Origin: Methylocapsa sp.
GTDB taxonomy: Bacteria; Pseudomonadota; Alphaproteobacteria; Rhizobiales; Beijerinckiaceae
Assembly (NCBI GenBank): GCA_003162995.1
Contig: PLUZ01000346.1
Coordinates: forward strand, 1 to 19,441
Direction of reading: 5' to 3'
DNA length: 19,441 nt
Below, in pieces: positions 14,730-19,441 of this stretch; positions within the stretch are counted from its first letter, which is position 1; every line of letters begins with the position of its first letter. The translations under genes and the position numbers were made by a program. The notes below the pieces were generated by a model that was given only the letters and a program-made list of their open reading frames with translations, had not been told where the DNA came from and made no database searches.

Positions 14730-14840
14730 TAGAGCATGTCCCGAAAAAGTTACTCGGCTTTTTCGGGACATGCTTTAAATCTTTGAATCTGAGTGATACC
14801 TTTTCGATCACGTGATTCCACATCTGGGGCAAGCGCTCTA
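14730..14840. repeat. composite intergenic stem-loop repeat with terminal inverted repeats
   Basis: A 111-base element is bounded by TAGAGC (14730-14735) and GCTCTA (14835-14840). Its left half is a perfect 16-bp hairpin: GCATGTCCCGAAAAAG (14734-14749) pairs with CTTTTTCGGGACATGC (14758-14773) around an 8-base loop. The right half is a second hairpin: GAATC (14785-14789) with GATTC (14814-14818), and inside it GTGAT (14793-14797) with ATCAC (14807-14811). The first arm resembles dispersed intergenic repeats of Hyphomicrobiales (RIME-like), so many copies are expected in this genome. It encodes no protein. It may also end transcripts entering from either side. Confidence 0.75.
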
Positions 14841-15027
14841 GCGTGCCCATGGCCAGGGTGACCTGATGTTACCTGGCCAAGCCATCATGGAGTTGGCGGA
14901 AAATCTGCTTTTCTCTCTCGCAAAATATACCCTCATATAAATAAATATGATATTTGTCACAATATATATATCACATACTTGTGAATTATGGAGTGTGGCC
15001 TTGAAACTTCTCAGCCAAGCTCTCGTT

Positions 15028-15549
15028 CTAGGGCGGCATGCCCGCTTTGAATGGCTCCTCGTGCCAATCAAGCAATGCGCCGTCATCGGCCGCTAAGAGA
15101 GCCGCAGCTTCGGCGCGATGCTTGAAGGATAGAACTTCCCGGCTCCCTCTCTGCCAATAGAATAGTATTAGCTGATGATTTGCCGCGCAAAGCCAAAGAG
15201 CAGAGAGTTGACGGACGCCCGGTTTAGCCGCTCGTCTCCACCTGTGACGGGTCTTGGTCTTGGAGCCATTTGACAGGGCCTCATCGAGTCCGCGGACACC
15301 AAGGTTCTTCAAAGGCCTAGATGCACGGTGGAAGTTGGGCGCAACCAATCCAACGACGTAGCCGATTTGGAGGCTTGTGGTCAGCACGCCGAATTGGAAA
15401 AACCAGCCGAGAAGGCTGTTCTCCATGTGCGCGGGGTTAATCTGAACAAGAACGGCGGCGAGCCCACAAGCGGGAATAAGAACAAACCACTTGAAGAATC
15501 GTCCAAGAATCATCCCAAATAGGATGCCCCCAACGACTAGAATACCCAT
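15028..15549 (-). CDS. small inner-membrane protein of unknown function, with unusual C-terminal extension
   Basis: I do not recognise a named family. Residues 1-70 hold three predicted membrane segments: about 3-17, 20-37 and 47-69, the last ending LQIGYVVGLVA. A cytosolic tail of about 100 residues follows (Arg/Lys-rich, then ALWLCAANHQLILFYW, then acidic). The hydrophobic half looks like a normal small membrane protein. The tail is odd in composition and could be a later extension caused by loss of an earlier stop. The ATG at 15549 has GAGG 8 bases upstream. Upstream DNA is AT-rich with a dyad at 15617-15637. Confidence is good for the N-terminal half and low for the tail. Confidence 0.6.
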   Translation of the reverse strand: MGILVVGGILFGMILGRFFKWFVLIPACGLAAVLVQINPAHMENSLLGWFFQFGVLTTSLQIGYVVGLVAPNFHRASRPLKNLGVRGLDEALSNGSKTKTRHRWRRAAKPGVRQLSALWLCAANHQLILFYWQRGSREVLSFKHRAEAAALLAADDGALLDWHEEPFKAGMPP

Positions 15550-15916
15550 AATGGTGCCTCGTCAGGAAAAATATTCATGCACGCATAATAGCAGCGGTCT
15601 AGGTTGCTTCAAGCTGTGCATTAATATTGTAAATGCATTACTAGATAACATAATAATATATTAATCAATCGATGAATTGCAATGCGCAAGACCCATTTGA
15701 GTTTGAATAGACATCAAGGCAAAGTGGTCAGCGGGCTCAATCTCTCAGGTGGCGAGTTCCCCCTGGATAAGCGATTCGCTTCTCTACCCTCATGCCGGCA
15801 GTAGCGCTGCGTTTAGACACCTCGCCAAAGCTTGATCCCAGAAAGTTGCAGACTTTTCAAGATCATGCTCTCGCAGGCTCACCCCAGCTCTGCGTGCGAG
15901 CTCACGTTTTGTGCGG
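15550..15916. other. AT-rich intergenic region with no supported gene
   Basis: This 367-base stretch lies upstream of the membrane-protein gene (minus strand) and downstream of the small exported-protein gene. Its core (about 15615-15680) is very AT-rich and carries the dyad at 15617-15637. Open frames reaching into it (such as 15790-16074, minus) run across the better-supported gene at 15917-16231 and are not called. No clear terminator was seen. Confidence 0.5.
15617..15637. promoter_or_regulatory. operator-like dyad upstream of the membrane-protein gene
   Basis: TGCATT (15617-15622) and AATGCA (15632-15637) are a perfect 6-bp inverted repeat separated by 9 AT-rich bases, about 70-90 bases upstream of the minus-strand start at 15549. 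This geometry is common for dimeric regulators. No regulator can be named. Confidence 0.3.
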
Positions 15917-16231
15917 TTAGTCGGACACATTGCCGGGGCCTTCCGGATGCGCGGGATCGGCACCCAATCCCATTCGGCCGCGCGTTCCGGATTCACCATA
16001 GGCTTTGCGGTCGCAATCATCGAGCGACATGCAGGGAGGTTGGATTTGGTAATACTCCCGCCACGGATATTCACTCGCGCGTGGCCGGTAGCGGTACTTG
16101 CCGCGAGCCTCGTCTTCTACGGTTGCTGCCAGCAAAATTAAAGCGGCAAAAACAAGAACCGCCAGGGACGAAGCGATAGCACGGCGGTTGCCATGACAAC
16201 TGGCTAGGCGGCGTCGGCGTAGCCTCGTCAT
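15917..16231 (-). CDS. small exported protein with PEGPGNVSD C-terminus (copy 2)
   Basis: This 104-residue protein has a basic start (MTRLRRRRLASCHGNRR) and one hydrophobic segment (about 19-36, AIASSLAVLVFAALILLAA). It then has a polar, Tyr/Arg-rich region with two cysteines (PPCMSLDDCD) and a C-terminus SGTRGRMGLGADP...PEGPGNVSD. The last 23 residues nearly match the end of the protein at 16687-16956, the main reason to accept both as real. The hydrophobic segment could be a signal peptide or an anchor, and the mature part would be periplasmic. Its ATG overlaps the stop of the gene upstream as ATGA (16228-16231), indicating co-translation. Function is unknown. Confidence 0.65.
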   Translation of the reverse strand: MTRLRRRRLASCHGNRRAIASSLAVLVFAALILLAATVEDEARGKYRYRPRASEYPWREYYQIQPPCMSLDDCDRKAYGESGTRGRMGLGADPAHPEGPGNVSD

Positions 16232-16515
16232 GGGAGCGCACCCGCTGCTGGGTTCTTTCCTTGAAGCATGGCTCCAAGGCTGCCGCTCATCATCTCGGGG
16301 TGTTCAATACAACCATATTGAACCGTAAAATCCGGTCGAAGCTCGCTGAATTGCGCCGCGCGGGCTCTGTCCTCACAGCGAATGTACCCAGGGACTCGCC
16401 TGGTTATAAAACCACGACGATGCGCTCCATGCCGTGGATATGCGGACACGGGGCCCGGAGCGAAAAGCATGAGAACGGCGGCGGACGCCGCAATATTGGC
16501 GAGTATCCGCGTCAA
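16228..16515 (-). CDS. small secreted protein of unknown function
   Basis: From a TTG at 16515 the protein is about 95 residues with a textbook signal peptide (TRILANIAASAAVLMLFAPGPVSA, cleaved before YPRHG). That TTG has GGGAG 7 bases upstream. The frame can be extended to a GTG at 16551, which has no ribosome site. The mature part is small, rich in Arg and His at its start, and has two cysteines (IRCEDR and YGCIEH) that could form a disulfide in the periplasm. It lacks the PEGPGNVSD motif of its neighbours. Its stop overlaps the next start as ATGA. No family is recognised. Confidence 0.6.
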   Translation of the reverse strand: MTRILANIAASAAVLMLFAPGPVSAYPRHGAHRRGFITRRVPGYIRCEDRARAAQFSELRPDFTVQYGCIEHPEMMSGSLGAMLQGKNPAAGALP

Positions 16516-16686
16516 GGCGTTTCTCCCACGCGACACGGTTTTTTGAAGCACTCGGTTTTTGATGCCAGATCAAGGGTGACGCATCCTGCCGTTCCTCCGC
16601 CTTAGCTTATCTTGCGGAACGCAGAGTCAACGGTGCGCAACGTCCGCGACCGACCTCGAAAGTCACTGATCAGACCGATAAACTGA

Positions 16687-16956
16687 TCAATCCGATACGT
16701 TGCCAGGACCTTCCGGGCGCATTGGATTGGCGCCCAAACCTTCGCGGCCGCGCGTTCCAGAACGATCGAAATGGGCGCGATCCCAGCGCGAAGGAGCAGT
16801 TTGCGGGTTTGGGGTTACGGAGCCGCCGTAAACCTGATCGGCTGGGGCCGGATAAAGCTGCTGGGCGCTAGCCGCGCCAAACGAGGCGGCCAGCGTTGCG
16901 GCTGCAAGCCCCACCGTCAGCGCTTTGCGACGTGCGCTCGCGATAAAGATTTTCAT
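16687..16956 (-). CDS. small secreted protein with PEGPGNVSD C-terminus (copy 1)
   Basis: This 89-residue protein has a strong signal peptide (MKIFIASARRKALTVGLAAA..., cleaved after ASA before QQLYPAP). Next comes a Pro/Asn/Gln-rich spacer, and the C-terminus SGTRGREGLGANP...PEGPGNVSD is shared with the protein at 15917-16231. The ATG has GGAG 7 bases upstream, a strong site. It sits 171 bases ahead of the two-gene pair and may lead a three-gene unit. Upstream lie a TATAAT box and a perfect 10-base palindrome. It is probably periplasmic, about 62 residues when mature and likely unstructured in part. Function is unknown. Confidence 0.75.
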   Translation of the reverse strand: MKIFIASARRKALTVGLAAATLAASFGAASAQQLYPAPADQVYGGSVTPNPQTAPSRWDRAHFDRSGTRGREGLGANPMRPEGPGNVSD

Positions 16957-16990
16957 GATATTCTCCAGTCTTGTCAGGCTCAGTATTCAC

Positions 16991-17045
16991 TTGTCGACAA
17001 CTGAGCGACAATAGTATTATAGGCGCGGGATCGCCGTATTGTAGA
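16991..17045 (-). promoter_or_regulatory. candidate promoter and palindromic operator of the small secreted-protein gene
   Basis: On the minus strand a perfect TATAAT (17016-17021) lies 18 bases from TCTACA (17040-17045, 4 of 6 matches to TTGACA). The predicted transcription start is near 17009. A perfect palindrome TTGTCGACAA (16991-17000) lies about 10-18 bases into the transcript, a typical repressor position. The start codon is at 16956. Confidence 0.4.
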
Positions 17046-17853
17046 TATGTATAGTATAAAACTATTTTCATATATGTTGTTTCATAAAAGTAATTTTAAG
17101 AACAGCATGCTTGCCCGGCACTCCGCGAAAATAAGTAACTGCCGCGCCGTGGATCGAGATCGCAAATGGAATAGTCATCCGCAGCGCAAGGCGCCCGTTA
17201 CATGCCGTGTACATTCTGCGGCGGCTGCGCCATGGGGCGGGCTGTCATGCCCCGGCACGGAGCATCTGCAATTCGCACCGTGACGCCTGATGCAATCGTC
17301 TCCTGGGGCTGCCGACCATCCCGTTGCGGCCAGGCCACTTGCTCCAGCTGGAAGCGCCATTCAACCGGACGCTCTCCTGCACATAAGCTCACAAAGCAAC
17401 GAATCCTAAATACCACCGGGCTAGATGAATTGTATTTTAATATCACTTGAGTATGAGGTCATGTATTTAACGACTCGGTTCACGCGGTGATTGCTGCGAT
17501 GGAGATTGCCATTGTTGTGATGATGTAAGCCCCCACTGTGGCAAGGCGAGCTACGTCCTTCAAAGGCCCCAGCTTCGCCGTCGCTTCACATTCGCCGCGT
17601 TCGTGATTATGATTTTCAGCTTGCTCGCACCAATTCGGACGCTGACCAATGTCATTCCGAATATCGCCATTCGTATCATCAGCGCAGAACGAGGCGGGCT
17701 CCAAGGCGAAGGGGAAATCACTGACGCCTTCCCGGCTCGCGCAACGCTGAGAAAACCCGCTCCTCCTTTAGAAAGGACACGCTCTGTAGAAAGGACACGC
17801 TCAACTACGCTGCCTAATCGTCTTACGGCTTATGCCCTGATAAATAGGGTGCC
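17046..17853. other. long region with no supported gene
   Basis: About 800 bases hold no convincing gene. The first part (17046-17100) is AT-rich. Open frames of 60-85 codons occur on both strands (for example 17198-17446 minus, 17480-17704 minus and 17603-17857 plus), but they overlap one another and lack domains and good ribosome sites. The minus frame at 17480-17704 ends in a hydrophobic run (YIITTMAISIAAITA) and is the least implausible. An RND operon usually has an adaptor gene here, but no adaptor remnant could be recognised. An 18-base tandem repeat is at 17769-17802. Confidence 0.5.
17769..17802. repeat. short tandem direct repeat, 18-base period
   Basis: TAGAAAGGACACGCTC occurs at 17769-17784 and again at 17787-17802, identical over 16 bases with a 2-base spacer. 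It lies about 55 bases upstream of the RND remnant. It may be a replication-slippage duplication or paired regulator sites. Confidence 0.6.
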
Positions 17854-17856
17854 TTG

Positions 17857-18153
17857 ATGGCATTGGTCATGTTCATGCTTCGACGGCCGTATACGGTCAT
17901 CGCCAGCGTCATACTCCTTTGTATCACAGGCTTTGGCGCCGTGCTTCAACAGCAAAACATGATCCTGCCGTCAGGCGATGTTAAAATCGGCAGCGAGGAT
18001 TACAAGCTCACGGCGAACAATAGCCCCAAGTCCATCACCGCCATAAACCAGTTCCCTGTAAAAAAGGCCGCTGGCCGAATCATGTTCATGCATGATGTCG
18101 CGCATGTTTGCCAATCTATAAGAAGGACGGCATTTTACAGCTCTTGCGTATGA
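17857..18153 (+). pseudogene. internally deleted remnant of an RND efflux permease
   Basis: The first 32 residues (MALVMFMLRRPYTVIAS...) match the N-terminal membrane helix of RND permeases, such as the gene just downstream (MWIVQIALKHPYTFIV). The protein then jumps in frame to QNMILPSGDVKIG and on to INQFPVKKAAG and MHDVAHV, which align with residues 211-264 of the downstream protein (QNLILPAGDQKIG, INGLPVKVVNG, IRDVAYV). About 178 codons of the periplasmic porter domain are missing. After DVAHV the similarity stops and the frame ends 13 residues later. The start still has AGGGTG 7 bases upstream. It cannot work as a pump. Divergence from its neighbour shows an older paralogue, not a recent duplicate. 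Confidence 0.75.
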
Positions 18154-18191
18154 CTCTGGCTATTTGAGGCGGGACTTTAGGAGATCGCAGC

Positions 18192-19441
18192 GTGTGGATC
18201 GTTCAGATTGCTCTGAAGCACCCCTATACCTTCATTGTGATGTCGCTGCTCATTGCAATCTTTGGCTCGTTGGCGGCGGTGCGCACGCCGACGGATATAT
18301 TCCCCAACATCAACATCCCGGTCGTCAGCGTGGTCTGGACTTACACGGGCCTTTTGCCGGACGACATGTCCGGCCGAGTCGTCTATTACTACGAGCGCAC
18401 CTTGACCGCGCAGGTGAGCGATATCGAGCACATCGAGTCGCAATCGCTCAACAGCTATGGTGTGATCAAGATATTTTTCCATAAGGACGTCAACATCGCC
18501 GCCGCGGTGGCCCAGGTAACTGCTACCTCGCAGACCGTCCTGAAGCTGCTGCCGCCCGGTATCACGCCGCCTTACGTCCTCAGCTACAACGCCTCGAGCG
18601 TGCCGATCCTCCAGCTTTCTCTCTCGAGCACCAAGCTGCCGCAGAGGGAACTGTTTGACCAAGCACAGAATTTCATCCGCCCGCAGCTCGCCACGGTTGA
18701 GGGCGCCGCCGTTCCGTCCCCTTACGGAGGGAAGATCCTCCAGGTGCAGGTCGATCTCGACCAACGAGCAATGCAGGAGCACAACGTATCGGCCGAGGAC
18801 GTCCTTAACGCCGTATCCGCGCAAAACCTCATCTTGCCTGCCGGGGACCAGAAAATCGGCCCCTTCGACTGGAATGTCGCGCTCAATGCCAGTCCGATTA
18901 TACTCGACCAAATCAACGGCCTCCCGGTGAAGGTGGTCAACGGCACTGTGATCTACATCCGCGACGTTGCCTACGTCCACGAGGGCTCCCCCCCGCAAAC
19001 CAATGTGGTGCGAGTCGATGGGGTCAAGGCCGTGCTGATGACGATTCTGAAGTCCGGTTCGGTCTCGACTCTCGACGTCATCGACGGGATCAAGGGACTG
19101 CTGCCGAGGATCAAGGAGACCTTGCCCTCCAGCATCAATCTGCATGCCGTGGGTGACCAATCGGTATTCGTCAAGGCCGCCATTTTCGGCGTGCTCCGGG
19201 AGGGGCTGCTCGCCGCTGCGCTGGTCGGAGTGATGATCTTGCTCTTCCTTGGCAGCTGGCGCTCCACGATGATCATCATCATCTCCATTCCTCTCTCCAT
19301 TCTGTTTTCTCTTGCTGCCCTATCCTGGCTCGGCGAGACCATCAACATCATGACGCTTGGCGGCTTTGCTCTTGCCGTCGGCATGCTGGTTGACGAAGGA
19401 ACCGTCACGCTCGAAAACATTTTCTATCATCTTGAACAGGG
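18192..19441 (+). CDS. RND family efflux permease (partial, runs off the window end)
   Basis: RND permeases use the proton gradient to export drugs, solvents or metals from the inner membrane and periplasm, together with an adaptor and an outer-membrane channel. The frame stays open for 416 codons to the window edge. It begins with GTG at 18192, with AGGAG 8 bases upstream. Visible parts are the first membrane helix (WIVQIALKHPYTFIVMSLLIAIFG), then TDIFPNINIPVVSVVW and the porter domain. Helices 2-4 follow, with GMLVDEGTVTLENI. D401 and E402 in that motif match the proton-relay Asp pair of AcrB, the second being Glu here. The sequence looks like the HAE1-like side of the superfamily. Only about the first 40 percent of a normal 1000-1050-residue protein is inside the window. 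Confidence 0.92.
   Translation, partial: MWIVQIALKHPYTFIVMSLLIAIFGSLAAVRTPTDIFPNINIPVVSVVWTYTGLLPDDMSGRVVYYYERTLTAQVSDIEHIESQSLNSYGVIKIFFHKDVNIAAAVAQVTATSQTVLKLLPPGITPPYVLSYNASSVPILQLSLSSTKLPQRELFDQAQNFIRPQLATVEGAAVPSPYGGKILQVQVDLDQRAMQEHNVSAEDVLNAVSAQNLILPAGDQKIGPFDWNVALNASPIILDQINGLPVKVVNGTVIYIRDVAYVHEGSPPQTNVVRVDGVKAVLMTILKSGSVSTLDVIDGIKGLLPRIKETLPSSINLHAVGDQSVFVKAAIFGVLREGLLAAALVGVMILLFLGSWRSTMIIIISIPLSILFSLAALSWLGETINIMTLGGFALAVGMLVDEGTVTLENIFYHLEQ

Noticed and set aside
15790..16074. Minus-strand open frame of 94 codons
   Set aside because: It overlaps, in another frame, the gene at 15917-16231, whose C-terminus is conserved with a second protein. It has no signal peptide, domain or ribosome site.
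17198..17450. Open frames on both strands of about 82 codons
   Set aside because: The two overlap almost completely, neither has a domain or a good ribosome site, and both look like noise in a non-coding region.
17769..17802. Tandem repeat considered as a CRISPR fragment
   Set aside because: Only two units with a 2-base spacer are present, with no spacer-length gaps and no cas genes.
17603..17857. Plus-strand frame ending at the RND remnant, considered as an adaptor (membrane fusion) protein remnant
   Set aside because: No lipoyl or hairpin-like adaptor sequence could be recognised, and the frame runs through the 18-base tandem repeat.
18177..19160. Long minus-strand open frame of 327 codons
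   Set aside because: It is antisense to the RND permease, whose motifs are unmistakable. Its His/Asp/Arg-rich composition is typical of the reverse complement of GC-rich coding DNA.
1..19441. Transposase, integrase, phage, tRNA or rRNA genes
   Set aside because: None was recognised on either strand. The only mobile-like element is the short stem-loop repeat at 14730-14840.

Overview
The window looks like chromosomal DNA of an alphaproteobacterium, most likely order Hyphomicrobiales. The family cannot be fixed from the sequence, although a Beijerinckiaceae/Methylocystaceae-type genome would fit. The clues are GC-rich coding DNA with many GTG and TTG starts, AT-rich intergenic islands, and a dispersed stem-loop repeat whose arm (GCATGTCCCGAAAAAG) resembles intergenic repeats common in that order.

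Layout: (1) 100-1398, a family 2 glycosyltransferase in relatively AT-rich DNA. (2) 1746-8661, a tight eight-gene plus-strand operon: SIS sugar-phosphate isomerase, HAD sugar-bisphosphate phosphatase, small transaldolase, two extended SDR epimerase/dehydratases, a nucleotidyltransferase-PfkB kinase fusion, a Gfo/Idh/MocA oxidoreductase and a Nudix hydrolase. Most junctions are 4-base overlaps or gaps of a few bases. The set contains every activity type of an NDP-heptose pathway plus tailoring enzymes, but with divergent or rearranged parts. (3) 8740-13270, a convergent five-gene minus-strand operon: rfbF, rfbG, a C-methyltransferase, an RmlC-like epimerase and an SDR ketoreductase. Together they predict a CDP-activated 6-deoxy-3-C-methyl-hexose. 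(4) 13598-14212, a secreted L,D-transpeptidase. (5) 14410-17000, small genes: a helical 90-residue protein, a membrane protein, and three small exported proteins. Two of the exported proteins share a near-identical C-terminal motif ending PEGPGNVSD. A composite stem-loop repeat lies at 14730-14840. (6) 17854-19441, an internally deleted remnant of an RND efflux permease followed by an apparently intact RND permease that runs off the window end. That last gene has no stop codon inside the window.

Regions 1-3 read as a surface-polysaccharide locus (O-antigen, capsule or exopolysaccharide) making two unusual activated sugars, with the glycosyltransferase as one possible user. The best candidates for something undescribed are the eight-gene heptose-like operon with its reversed-order bifunctional enzyme, the predicted CDP branched-sugar pathway with an RmlC-like enzyme altered at one active-site tyrosine, and the small PEGPGNVSD exported protein family.
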